64,000 bases of DNA from Chloroflexota bacterium (GTDB lineage: Bacteria; Chloroflexota; Anaerolineae; DTLA01): positions 1 through 64,000 of the forward strand of contig JADBJK010000017.1 of NCBI GenBank assembly GCA_014874485.1, given 5' to 3'. Under the pieces are notes generated by a model. It did not search any database and was not told the origin of the DNA. It was given only the letters and a program-made list of their open reading frames with translations. Made by a program: the position numbers and the translations under genes. This document shows, in pieces, positions 46,597-54,851 of this stretch (the first letter of the stretch is position 1; the number at the start of each line of letters is the position of its first letter).

Positions 46597-47751
46597 ATGT
46601 TCCTTTGGTATCAGGCTTTCGCCAGCGTTGTCATGGTCTACGTGGTGCTCACCACGCTGTACAACCTGCGGTTCATGCCGCGCCTGCCGTCGGATGCCCC
46701 TCTGCCCGAAGACCTGCCGCTGGTGTCGGTGCTGGTGCCCGCGAGGAACGAGGAGCGCAACATCGGCGCGTGCCTGGAATCGCTGCGGGCGCAGGACTAT
46801 CCCAACCTGGAGATTCTCGTGCTGGACGACGACTCGTCCGATGCGACGGCGGCCATCGTGGAGGCGATGGCGCGGCAAGACAGGCGGGTGCGGCTCCTGC
46901 GCGGCCAACCGCTGCAGCCCGGCTGGCACGGCAAGACGTGGGCATGCCACCAGTTGGCGCAGGCGGCGCGGGGCGAGTGGCTCCTGTTCGCCGACGCCGA
47001 CACCCGCCATCGGCCCAACTCGGTCTCCTCGGCGCTGGCGCTGGCCCATGCCCGCAACCTGGATTTGTTGAGCCTTATCCCCGACATGGGCCTCAAGGGG
47101 TTCTGGGAGCGGGTCATGATGTCGGTGATTCCCCTGGTGTTCGTGGGGTGCGTGCCCCACTTCCTGTTCACGCGGACGCGCACGCCGATTCTGGCGGCGG
47201 CCATCGGGCCGTTCATGCTGTTCCGCCGCGAGACCTACGAACGGTTCGGCGGCCACGAGGCGGTGCGCGCCGACATCGTGGAGGATGTGTTCATCGCGCG
47301 GTGGGTGAAGCGCGCGGGCGGGCGCATCGCCCTGGCCGACGGCGTGGATACGCTGCGCGTGGACTTCTACAACGGCTTCCGCGAGACGTGGAACGGCCTG
47401 AGCAAGAGCACCTTCGCGGCCTTTGACTACTCGCTGACGGGGATTCTGGCGGCCATCACGGCGTTCGTGGCGCTGTTCCTGGGGCCGTATGCAGTGCTGT
47501 ATCACGCCTGGCGCGCAGGGCTGACCGACCTGGCGCACTTCTCGCTGCCGTTCACGCAGGTGGTGCTGGCGTGGGTGGCCATGTGGTTTATCAACGGGCG
47601 GTTCACCATCCCGCGCCGCTACGCCATGCTCATCGGCCTAACCGTCCTCATGGCGGCCCTGTTCTGCTTCAACTCCATCGGGTCGTCTATGTTCGGCGCG
47701 GGCACGGTGTGGAAGGGTCGGGCCTATCAGTTCAGGCACCGTTCGGGATGA
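46597..47751 (+). CDS. Membrane GT2-family glycosyltransferase
   Basis: The 384-aa protein has an N-terminal membrane anchor and a GT-A domain with VSVLVPARNEERNIGACLES, LEILVLDDDSSDAT and the DxD-type LLFADADTRH. Three to four membrane segments follow the catalytic domain. VEDVFIARWVKRAG fits the acceptor-side ED motif. The set resembles CrtQ-like and hopanoid- or carotenoid-associated GT2 enzymes. It is coupled to plsY. Its 3' end overlaps the convergent mevalonate-pathway gene by 20 bp. Confidence 0.85.
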   Translation: MFLWYQAFASVVMVYVVLTTLYNLRFMPRLPSDAPLPEDLPLVSVLVPARNEERNIGACLESLRAQDYPNLEILVLDDDSSDATAAIVEAMARQDRRVRLLRGQPLQPGWHGKTWACHQLAQAARGEWLLFADADTRHRPNSVSSALALAHARNLDLLSLIPDMGLKGFWERVMMSVIPLVFVGCVPHFLFTRTRTPILAAAIGPFMLFRRETYERFGGHEAVRADIVEDVFIARWVKRAGGRIALADGVDTLRVDFYNGFRETWNGLSKSTFAAFDYSLTGILAAITAFVALFLGPYAVLYHAWRAGLTDLAHFSLPFTQVVLAWVAMWFINGRFTIPRRYAMLIGLTVLMAALFCFNSIGSSMFGAGTVWKGRAYQFRHRSG

Positions 47752-48709
47752 GGCGCGGGGCCGACCCAGGCCCGCACGGGATGATGAGCCGCACGTAGGG
47801 CAGCGCCTGGAGCCTTGCGGCCACGTGGGGGACGGCCTCGGGCAGCGTCAGGATGTGGACGTTTGGGCCCGCGTCTATGGTGAAGTAGCACGGCAGCCCC
47901 TCGGCCCGCCACTGCCAGACCTGGCGGATGAGTTCCACCGTCGCGGGCAGCCAGTAGAGCAGGGGCGGGGCAGAGGTTAACATAACCGCATGCATGGACA
48001 GGGCGTCGGCCTCGGCCAGCACGCCCAGCGCGTGGAAGTCACGCTCCAGGATGGCGCGGCGGACGGCGGGCAGCGCCCTCTCCACCTGGCTGAGCCGCGC
48101 CTGAAACAGCGGGCTGGACGCGGCCCGCTCGTGCCCCTTGGCCGATGGCACCGCCTTCGCCTCGGTGCTGACAACCGCCACCAGGTCGCGCACATCCCAG
48201 TGCTCGGGCGGCGCAATCTGCACCGCGTACGAGTCCTCGTGGGCCGTTCCGGGCAACCACTCGGCCCACCCGCCGATGACCGAGCGGCATGCCGACCCGG
48301 AGCCAAGCCGAGCCAGGGCGCTCAGTTCCCGCTCGGACAGGCGCAGGCCCAGCGCGGCAGCCGCCGCCACGGTGAGCGCCGCGAACCCCGACGCCGAGGA
48401 CGCGATGCCCGCGCCTTCGGGGAAGGTGTTGGCCGTCGCCACGAGCGCAGGGACGCGCACCCCCGCGAGCGCGCGCAGGCGGTCCAGGTGGGCCGACACG
48501 CGGGCCAGCGCCGCGCCGCCCGCCTCGCGGCCGTTGAGGACGAGCGTGTCGGACGTGAGCGTGGGGTCAAATCGCACCGTGGTGGTCGTCCGCGCTGCGT
48601 CCAGCGTCAGCGAGATGCTGCCGTTGGCGGGCAGGTTCAGCGCCGCATCCCGCGCCCCCCAGTATTTCACGATGGCGATGTTGGAGCCGGCCGTTGCGGT
48701 GGCCTTCAT
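47732..48709 (-). CDS. mvaD: Mevalonate-pathway decarboxylase (GHMP family)
   Basis: The 325-aa protein starts at the ATG at 48709 after GAGGGGGAT. SNIAIVKYWGARDAALNLP and the phosphate loop GIASSASGFAALTVAAAAAL are those of diphosphomevalonate decarboxylases; GSACRSVIGGWAEW and the late TIDAGPNVHIL follow in order. Some Chloroflexota relatives act on phosphomevalonate in an alternative mevalonate route (known from Roseiflexus), and the sequence alone does not settle which substrate is used here. No other isoprenoid gene is adjacent. Confidence 0.82.
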   Translation of the reverse strand: MKATATAGSNIAIVKYWGARDAALNLPANGSISLTLDAARTTTTVRFDPTLTSDTLVLNGREAGGAALARVSAHLDRLRALAGVRVPALVATANTFPEGAGIASSASGFAALTVAAAAALGLRLSERELSALARLGSGSACRSVIGGWAEWLPGTAHEDSYAVQIAPPEHWDVRDLVAVVSTEAKAVPSAKGHERAASSPLFQARLSQVERALPAVRRAILERDFHALGVLAEADALSMHAVMLTSAPPLLYWLPATVELIRQVWQWRAEGLPCYFTIDAGPNVHILTLPEAVPHVAARLQALPYVRLIIPCGPGSAPRLIPNGA

Positions 48710-48727
48710 GTCATCCCCCTCGCGCGT

Positions 48728-48756
48728 ATTGTACGAGGGTTGCGGCGCGACGCCAA
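48728..48756 (-). promoter_or_regulatory. Promoter of mvaD
   Basis: On the minus strand TTGGCG (48756-48751) and TACAAT (48733-48728) are 17 nt apart. The start would fall near 48721, only about 12 nt before the ATG. Confidence 0.55.
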
Positions 48757-48846
48757 CTTGCATCCCGCCCTCTAATCTGTTTCTAACCTTCGCGTGGTAT
48801 ACTTGGGCCGAATCTGTGCCAGAGTGTCGGAGGACCGGAGGTGAAT

Positions 48847-49395
48847 ATGAGCGATAGAACCCGAATCTACGTGATTGTTGGGGTCATCGCGGTTGCAGGG
48901 CTTTTGCTGAGCATACTCCTGGGCGCTGTCGCGGGCGGCGTCGCCGGGTACTTCGTGGGGCGAGAGCAAGCGCGCAGCGTGGCGCGGGATGAGTTGAGCG
49001 CGTGGCGCGGTTGGGCACAGCCGCAAGGCTCGCAGCCGTCTCCCACGCCGACGCCGGGGCCGGAGCGGACGCCGTTCACCCCACCGAGGGTGGAGATTCC
49101 CACCTTCGGCGCGCTGTTGACCCAGGTAACGCCCGACACGCCGGCGGACAAGGCGGGACTACGGCCCGGCGACATCATCGTGGCGGTGGACGATGAGCGG
49201 GTAACGCTGGCAAGCGACCTCGCCGACATCATCCGCAAGTACAAGCCCGGCGATGAGGTCCGCATCACCTATCGCCGCGACGGGCAGGAGAAGACGGTGC
49301 GCGTAACTCTGGGCCAGCATCCGGATGATCCCAACCGGCCGTATCTCGGCGTAACGTACACGTCGGCGCTCCAGCCCTTTGCCACGCCTCGGTAG
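48847..49395 (+). CDS. Membrane-anchored PDZ-domain protein
   Basis: The 182-aa protein starts at the ATG at 48847 after GGAGGTGA. One membrane segment (about residues 8-32, IYVIVGVIAVAGLLLSILLG) with a glycine-rich end anchors it. A short Pro/Thr linker leads to a PDZ domain (about 85-175) with ADKAGLRPGDIIVAVDDERV and IIRKYKPGDEVRITYRRDG, like the PDZ part of HtrA/DegP. No protease domain is present. It may bind exposed C-termini on the outer face of the membrane. Confidence 0.82.
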   Translation: MSDRTRIYVIVGVIAVAGLLLSILLGAVAGGVAGYFVGREQARSVARDELSAWRGWAQPQGSQPSPTPTPGPERTPFTPPRVEIPTFGALLTQVTPDTPADKAGLRPGDIIVAVDDERVTLASDLADIIRKYKPGDEVRITYRRDGQEKTVRVTLGQHPDDPNRPYLGVTYTSALQPFATPR

Positions 49396-49427
49396 GAGCG
49401 GGGAGCGCCGCAACGCGACACGGCATG

Positions 49428-49464
49428 ACCACAAGGGGCGAACCCGGCGTTCGCCCCTTGTGGT
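49428..49464. terminator. Hairpin between convergent PDZ and amidase genes
   Basis: A 15-bp stem, ACCACAAGGGGCGAA (49428-49442) and its complement (49450-49464), has a 7-nt loop. It lies between the convergent genes ending at 49395 and 49519 and can serve both as a terminator. Confidence 0.7.
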
Positions 49465-49518
49465 TGCGCAACAGTTCCCCTCGTCGCGGCCCGTTCTCCC
49501 GTGAGCCGATCTCACGCG

Positions 49519-50820
49519 CTACAGGCCGTACTGCGCCTTGACCAGCGGGGCCAGACCGAGTTTCTCCAGCGTCTTCATGGGCGCGAGCATGGTTACGGTA
49601 ACGACGCCGGGCAGGCGGCCGATTTCCACTGCGCCGGTCAGCGTTACGCGGTTGAGCACCTCGTCCTTGGACATGCCCAACAGGTCGGCCAGGCGGGCCA
49701 CGCCGTTGTCCGCGGCCTCGTTCAGGTTGGCGCCGGAGCCGACCATCTGGATGGGCGCGGCTTCCTCCAGCGTCTTCTGGCCGAAGCGGGCGGCCAGGGC
49801 CTTGGCGGCGGCCTTCTCGCCCGCCTTGTGCGGCCGGGCCAGGTAGGGCAGGTCCTCGGCAGGCGGCAGGAGGATAGGCCCGCCGATCTTGAGGCCCTTG
49901 AGGACATGCACCTCCACCGAGACGCGCGCGGAGACGTCGGTGGTGTGGCCGGCGATTTCGCCGTCGCCCTGCATGGCGTGGGCATCGCCCATGTACACCC
50001 CGCCGCCATCCACCTTGACCGGGCAGATGAGCACGGCGCCCGCCCGCACCGAGTCAATGTCCAGGTGGCCGTCGGTGCGGTGCTCCAGTTGCTCCTTGGA
50101 GATGCCGTACTTGTGGGGCGCGCCGACCAGGAACTGCCCGAAGTCGCCGGCATTGTGCGAGTCGGGCATGTCAATGGACGGGGTCGTGCCGATGTTGCCC
50201 AGGAACGGGCGCATGCGGGTAACGACGCCTGCGATGTCGGCGGGGCAGAGGGCCACCACAGGGTTCTGCTCGGACTTCTTGGGCAGGGCCATGAGTTTGG
50301 CGGCTTCCTCGGCGAGGCGCTTGGCCACTTCGGGGGCGACGGTTACGCCCACCTTCTTCGCGCCGTCCAGCACGATGGTGTAGCCGTTGGCGAAGTGGAA
50401 GGGGCTGACCTCGGCCCCGCACACGGCGCAGTGGATGGCTTCGGCCCCCACGCCCACGACCTTGGTGGGCGGGCTTTCGGTGCCGCAGACCGGGCACACG
50501 CGCGCCACGAACGGGTCGCCGACGTATCGCCCTTCCACTGCGATCATCGTGCCTGATGATGTTACGAGGGAAGTTACGCGGACGCGGCGGATGTGGATGG
50601 CGATGGCGTCGCCCACCCTTGCGCCCTCAACGGCGACGGGCGTCGTTACCTCGTGCCCGCCGTGGAACGAGGGGGTGATCATCGGGCCCCAGCAGCCGGG
50701 GGCGGTATCCGCGAGGATGCGCCCCCCGTCTGCGACCGGGCCGATCATGGGGATGCTCGGCCCAACGATGCCGCCTGTGAAGGTTCCCACGCGAACGGTC
50801 TTTCTCGCTTTTCCTGCCAT
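49519..50820 (-). CDS. Acetamidase/formamidase-family protein with zinc-ribbon insert
   Basis: The 433-aa protein starts at 50820 after AAAGGAG. The family hydrolyses formamide or short amides to ammonia. GDGEIAGHTTDVSARVSVEV and LVGAPHKYGISKEQLEHRTD belong to the FmdA/AmdA fold. Between about residues 103 and 134 two C-x2-C pairs (CPVCGTESPP and HCAVCGAEV) form a likely zinc ribbon. The physiological substrate is uncertain. It has its own strong promoter. Confidence 0.78.
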   Translation of the reverse strand: MAGKARKTVRVGTFTGGIVGPSIPMIGPVADGGRILADTAPGCWGPMITPSFHGGHEVTTPVAVEGARVGDAIAIHIRRVRVTSLVTSSGTMIAVEGRYVGDPFVARVCPVCGTESPPTKVVGVGAEAIHCAVCGAEVSPFHFANGYTIVLDGAKKVGVTVAPEVAKRLAEEAAKLMALPKKSEQNPVVALCPADIAGVVTRMRPFLGNIGTTPSIDMPDSHNAGDFGQFLVGAPHKYGISKEQLEHRTDGHLDIDSVRAGAVLICPVKVDGGGVYMGDAHAMQGDGEIAGHTTDVSARVSVEVHVLKGLKIGGPILLPPAEDLPYLARPHKAGEKAAAKALAARFGQKTLEEAAPIQMVGSGANLNEAADNGVARLADLLGMSKDEVLNRVTLTGAVEIGRLPGVVTVTMLAPMKTLEKLGLAPLVKAQYGL

Positions 50821-50905
50821 AGCCCACTCCTTTCGTGTGATGCTTGGGCCCCGTGGTTGCCCGCGGGGCGGCGGATACGGGAGTTCCACCGTTGAAACAG
50901 ACATG

Positions 50906-50934
50906 AGTGTAGCAGAGGTTAGGGGAGATGTCAA
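50906..50934 (-). promoter_or_regulatory. Promoter of the amidase gene
   Basis: On the minus strand TTGACA (50934-50929) and TACACT (50911-50906) are 17 nt apart, about 85 nt before the start codon at 50820. Confidence 0.7.
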
Positions 50935-50979
50935 TCGGGGATTTGGGGCAAATTGTAGGGGCAGGCAGCAGCAGTAGCA

Positions 50980-51008
50980 GTAGGGGCAGGTCTCAGACCT
51001 GCCCCTAC
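50980..51008. terminator. Perfect hairpin downstream of GNAT gene
   Basis: GTAGGGGCAGGTCT (50980-50993), a single C, then the complement (50995-51008) form a 14-bp stem. The first bases overlap the GNAT stop region. It is nearly the same sequence as the hairpin at 44659, with A-T replacing one G-C pair on both arms. Confidence 0.65.
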
Positions 51009-51559
51009 GAAGGCGGCTGTACCACCACCCGCTCCATCAACAACTCGTCGTAGTACACGCCGTCCACGCAGAGGGCCATGTGGTCCTCGCCGCAGACGGT
51101 GAACCCGCAGCGGGTGTAGCAGCGGATGGCGGGTGCGTTGACCTTCGCCACGCCCAGTTTGAGGATGACGATGCCGTTGGCGCACGCCCAGGCCGCGCAT
51201 TCCTCCAGGAGCGCCGCGCCTACGTGCAGCCCGCGCCAGTCGGGCTTGACATAAACACCCCACACCTCGCCGATGTGGCGGGTCTTGGGCCAGTGGCCGC
51301 GCGCCAGCCCTGCCATGCCGACCAGGTGGCCGCCGGCCTCGGCGACGGCGATGACGCCTGCGGAGTCCCTGGCGTATGTGGCGATGCGCTCGGCCCAGGT
51401 CTCCGCGGGCTGCGCGGCGGTGGTGTCGTGGTCGGCGGAGAAGGCGATGGGCTCGCCGGCGAGGGCGGCCAGGCGCAGTTCGCGCACGGCGGCCGCGTCA
51501 GCCTGGACGGCGGGCCGGATGGTGATGGGGCCGCGGGGTGTGGTGAGTGTGGTGGGCAT
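51005..51559 (-). CDS. GNAT-family N-acetyltransferase
   Basis: The 184-aa acetyltransferase starts at the ATG at 51559 after GAGGAG. ITIRPAVQADAAAVRELRLA is the usual N-terminal GNAT strand and helix. The acetyl-CoA loop is seen as VYVKPDWRGLHVGAALLEEC, followed by KLGVAKVNAPAIRCYTRCGF. The acceptor cannot be predicted. The frame stays open upstream through a repeat array, but the ribosome site supports this start. Confidence 0.85.
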   Translation of the reverse strand: MPTTLTTPRGPITIRPAVQADAAAVRELRLAALAGEPIAFSADHDTTAAQPAETWAERIATYARDSAGVIAVAEAGGHLVGMAGLARGHWPKTRHIGEVWGVYVKPDWRGLHVGAALLEECAAWACANGIVILKLGVAKVNAPAIRCYTRCGFTVCGEDHMALCVDGVYYDELLMERVVVQPPS

Positions 51560-51589
51560 GGCGTTCTCCTCTACGTCCGTAGGCACAGA

Positions 51590-51890
51590 TTCAGGGCGAA
51601 GGGCGAACACAAGGTTCAGGGCGAACACAGGGTTCGCCCCAACAAGGTTCAGGGCGAACACAAGGTTCAGGGCGAACACAGGGTTCGCCCCAACAAGGTT
51701 CAGGGCGAACACAAGGTTCAGGGCGAACACAGGGTTCGCCCCAACAAGGTTCAGGGCGAACACAAGGTTCGCCCCAACAGGGTTCGGGCGAACACAAGGT
51801 TCGCCCCAACAAGGTTCAGGGCGAACACAAGGTTCGCCCCAACAGGGCGAACACAAGGTTCGCCCCAACAGGGTTCGCCCCGACGATTGC
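51590..51890. repeat. 51-bp minisatellite between tyrS and the GNAT gene
   Basis: Words GGTTCAGGGCGAACACA and GGTTCGCCCCAACA alternate. Full units recur with a 51-bp period, for example GGTTCGCCCC at 51631, 51682 and 51733, then degrade after about 51780. Because 51 is a multiple of 3, the minus-strand frame stays open across the array. The words are partly complementary (GGGCGAAC and GTTCGCCC), so hairpins can form. No spacers as in CRISPR are present. Confidence 0.85.
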
Positions 51891-51896
51891 TTGCCT

Positions 51897-53078
51897 CTAC
51901 GCCCGGAGCCGCACAAAGCGACGCTTGCCGACCTGGAGGATGGCGTCCTTCGGCTCCACGAGGCGGTCCACGCTGTCCACGACGACATCGTCCAGCCGCA
52001 CGCCGCCCTGCTGGATGAGCCGCCGCGCCTCGCTCTTGCTGGCGGCGGTTCCGGCCTGCACCATGAGGTCCACGATGTTCAGGCCGTCGGGCGGGACGGT
52101 GAATTCGGGCATGTCGGTGGGGAGTTCGCGGCGCTGGAACACGCGCACGAATTCCTCTTCGGCGCGGGCGGCGGCCTCGGGCGAGTGGATGTAGCCCACG
52201 ACCTCGCGGGCCAGGCGCATCTTCACGTCGCGCGGGTTGACCGTTCCAGCGCGCAGGTCGGTCGCAATCTGCGCCAGTTCCTCGTCGGGGATGTCGGTAA
52301 CCAGGGTCAGGTAGTCCATGAGCATGTCGTCAGAGATAGACATAAGTTTGCCGTACATCTGGTCGGGCGGCATGCTCAGGTCCACGGTGTTGCCGAAGGT
52401 CTTGCTCATCTTGCGGCCGTCGGTGCCCGGCAGGAGGGGCACCAGGAACACGTCCTGGGGCCGCTGGCCGAGCATGGCCTGGAGTTCGCGCCCGGCCAGG
52501 ATGTTGAACTTCTGGTCGGTGCCGCCGAACTCCACGTCGGCCTGGATGGCGATGGAGTCGTAGGCCTGGAGCAGGGGGTACATGAGTTCCATGAGCGTCA
52601 GCGGCGAGCCACTTTCCCACCGCTTGCGGAAGGTCTCGTGGGCCATCATCTGCGCCAGGGTGAAGCGGCTGGTGAGGTTGAACACGTCGGCCAGGGTGAA
52701 CTTGCCGAACCACTCGCTCTGCCAGCGCACCTCGGTGCGGTTGCGGTCCACGATCTTGAAGAACTGGTCCATGTAGGTCTTGGCGTTGGCCTTGACCTCT
52801 TCGGGGGTGAGCATGGTGCGCGATTCGTCGCGGCCCGATGGGTCGCCGATTTGCGCCGTCCAGTCGCCGACGATGAGCACGACCTGGTGGCCCAGGTCCT
52901 GGAGTTGGCGCAGTTTGCGCAGCCCGACGGCGTGGCCGATGTGCAAATCGGGCTTGCTGGGGTCAAACCCCTGCTTGAGGCGCAGCGGCTTGCCCGAGCG
53001 CAGTTTCTGCAGGAGTTCTTCCTTGACGATGATCTCGGCGACTCCGCGGGTGAGAATCCATTCCAGGTTGTCGCGCAT
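51897..53078 (-). CDS. tyrS: Tyrosyl-tRNA synthetase
   Basis: This 393-aa class I enzyme charges tRNA-Tyr. The start at 53078 follows GAGGAGATGG. The HIGH motif is PDLHIGHAVG (residues 44-52) and the KMSKS equivalent is RKMSKTFGNT near residue 227. A C-terminal S4-type RNA-binding domain (VDLMVQAGTAASKSEARRLI) is complete. It belongs to the group of about 400 aa typified by TyrZ. The promoter lies at 53142-53170. Confidence 0.96.
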   Translation of the reverse strand: MRDNLEWILTRGVAEIIVKEELLQKLRSGKPLRLKQGFDPSKPDLHIGHAVGLRKLRQLQDLGHQVVLIVGDWTAQIGDPSGRDESRTMLTPEEVKANAKTYMDQFFKIVDRNRTEVRWQSEWFGKFTLADVFNLTSRFTLAQMMAHETFRKRWESGSPLTLMELMYPLLQAYDSIAIQADVEFGGTDQKFNILAGRELQAMLGQRPQDVFLVPLLPGTDGRKMSKTFGNTVDLSMPPDQMYGKLMSISDDMLMDYLTLVTDIPDEELAQIATDLRAGTVNPRDVKMRLAREVVGYIHSPEAAARAEEEFVRVFQRRELPTDMPEFTVPPDGLNIVDLMVQAGTAASKSEARRLIQQGGVRLDDVVVDSVDRLVEPKDAILQVGKRRFVRLRA

Positions 53079-53141
53079 GGCTCCATCTCCTCGGCTGGTG
53101 GGGTTCGGCATCGCGCGGCCGGATGCCGACCTGTTGCCGCC

Positions 53142-53170
53142 ATTATACCGTGGCGCGCCGGTTTGGGCAA
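53142..53170 (-). promoter_or_regulatory. Promoter of tyrS
   Basis: On the minus strand TTGCCC (53170-53165) and a perfect TATAAT (53147-53142) are 17 nt apart, giving a leader of about 58 nt. No T-box is recognised. Confidence 0.7.
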
Positions 53171-53179
53171 AGTGCGCGA

Positions 53180-53680
53180 TGGTCATTGCGAGAGGCGAAG
53201 CGGTGGCTCGCGATGGGGGCATTCGCGGTTTCTAGCCGTGCCGAGATTGCTTCGGGCGCTGCGTGCCCTCGCAAGGACAACTTCTGCCTGTCATTGCGAG
53301 CGAAGCGAAGCAATCTCCCGCTCCATCCGTCATGCTGAGCGAAGCGAAGCATCAGCGAAGCGAAGCATCTCGGTTGACGAGATTCTTCGCGGCTGCGCCG
53401 CTCAGAATGACAGCCACCGGAGATTGCTTCGGGCGCTGCGTGCCCTCGCGATGACAGTCCACCGGAGATTGCTTCGGGCGTTGCGTGCCCTCGCAAGGAC
53501 AACTTCTGCCTGTCATTGCGAGCGGAGCGAAGCAATCTCCCGCTCCATCTGTCATGCTGAGCGAAGCGAAGCATCAGCGAAGCGAAGCATCTCGGTTGAC
53601 GAGATTCTTCGCGGCTGCGCCGCTCAGAATGACAGCCCACCAGGATTGCTTCGGGCGCTGTGTGCCCTCGCAATGACTGT
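53180..53680. repeat. Duplicated REP-like block
   Basis: Two blocks of about 170 bp, starting near 53243 and 53465, are nearly identical at an offset of 222 bp. Each strings together ATTGCTTCGGGCGCTGCG, TGTCATTGCGAGCGAAGCG, GTCATGCTGAGCGAAGCG and GAGATTCTTCGCGGCTGCGC units, several of them inverted repeats. The same units appear at 1-150, 18900-19070 and 56460-56790. The stretch separates divergent tyrS and the LacI gene and carries no gene. Confidence 0.85.
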
Positions 53681-53688
53681 TGTTGCGC

Positions 53689-53717
53689 TTGTGGCCTGCT
53701 CGTGCATGCGCTATAAT
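53689..53717 (+). promoter_or_regulatory. Promoter of the LacI-family gene
   Basis: TTGTGG (53689-53694) and a perfect TATAAT (53712-53717) are 17 nt apart; the start would be near 53724. Confidence 0.6.
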
Positions 53718-53763
53718 ACATTTGTTCAGAATTGTCTCATATTCCTGTGTCCAGGAGGGCAGC

Positions 53764-54810
53764 GTGTCCAGCGAGGGTATTCCGAACCGCGGGCGGCCCG
53801 TAACCATCAAGGACGTGGCGCGCCTGGCCAACGTGTCGCCCAAGACGGTCTCCAACGTGGTGAACAATCGCCCCGTTGTGAAGCCCGCCACCCGCGAGCG
53901 CGTGCTCCAGGCCATCCGCGAACTCAACTACTATCCCAGCGCCGTGGCCCGCGGCATGGTAACGCGCAGTCGCCGCCTCATCGGGCTGGTGCTGGCGGAC
54001 ATCACCAACCCTGCGTATCCGGAGATGGTGGAGGGCGTGGCGAGCCTGGCGCGTCAGGCGGGGTTCATGGTCATGCTGTGCAACACGGGGCGCGACCCCG
54101 ATGAGGAGCAGCGGTACGTGCACCTGCTGATTGAGCAGCGGGTGGACGGCGTGATCATCGCCAGCAGCCGCATGGACAGCCAGGCGGCAGAGACCCTCTC
54201 CTCCGCGGGCATCAAGGTCGTGCTGTTCAACCGCCACCCGGAACGGTACTCGGTCAGTTTCGTGGGCGTGGACAACGAGAACGGCGGGTATTTGGCGACC
54301 AAGCACTTGCTGAACCTGGGCCACCGGCGGATTGCGTTCATGCGGGGGACGCGAGGGGCATCTACCAGCATTGAGCGCGAGCAGGGGTATCGGCGCGCGC
54401 TCGCCGAGTTTGGGATTGAGCCGTCGCCGGAACTCATCGCCTGGGGCGACTACCATCCCGACGTGGCGCGGACGGCAGCCGACCTGCTCCTGCGGATGAA
54501 GAATCGGCCCACTGCCGTGTTCGCGGCCAACGACGTGATGGCGCTCAGCGTCATAGACGCGGCGACGGCGCTGGGCCTGCGCGTGCCTGAAGACGTGGCG
54601 GTGGTGGGGTTTGACGACATCGCCATCGCATCTAACCGCCTCATCGGCCTGTCAACCATTCACGGCGACCTGGGCCAACTGTCGCGCGAGGCTACGACGT
54701 TGCTGTTGGAGGCGATCAACGGCAATCTGACCGAGCCGGTGCGCAAAATCCTGCCGGTTTACCTGGTGGTGCGCCGCACGTGTGGAGGCAAGCCAACGGG
54801 CGACTGGTAG
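53764..54810 (+). CDS. LacI-family transcriptional regulator
   Basis: The 348-aa DNA-binding regulator starts at the GTG at 53764 after AGGAGGG. The helix-turn-helix TIKDVARLANVSPKTVSNVV (about residues 11-31) and hinge (LNYYPSAVARGMV) precede a periplasmic-binding-like effector domain ending with VVGFDDIAIASNRLIGLSTI. It would repress in response to a sugar or nucleoside. The next gene starts 41 nt downstream on the same strand, so it may be a target or co-transcribed partner; no operator is recognised. Confidence 0.9.
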   Translation: MSSEGIPNRGRPVTIKDVARLANVSPKTVSNVVNNRPVVKPATRERVLQAIRELNYYPSAVARGMVTRSRRLIGLVLADITNPAYPEMVEGVASLARQAGFMVMLCNTGRDPDEEQRYVHLLIEQRVDGVIIASSRMDSQAAETLSSAGIKVVLFNRHPERYSVSFVGVDNENGGYLATKHLLNLGHRRIAFMRGTRGASTSIEREQGYRRALAEFGIEPSPELIAWGDYHPDVARTAADLLLRMKNRPTAVFAANDVMALSVIDAATALGLRVPEDVAVVGFDDIAIASNRLIGLSTIHGDLGQLSREATTLLLEAINGNLTEPVRKILPVYLVVRRTCGGKPTGDW

Positions 54811-54851
54811 GATGTCGTGGTGGGCAAAGCCGCCACGAGGGGAGTCTCCCT

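Noticed and set aside
51590-51890. CRISPR-like array
   Set aside because: Units abut each other with no unique spacers and no cas genes are present; it is a minisatellite.
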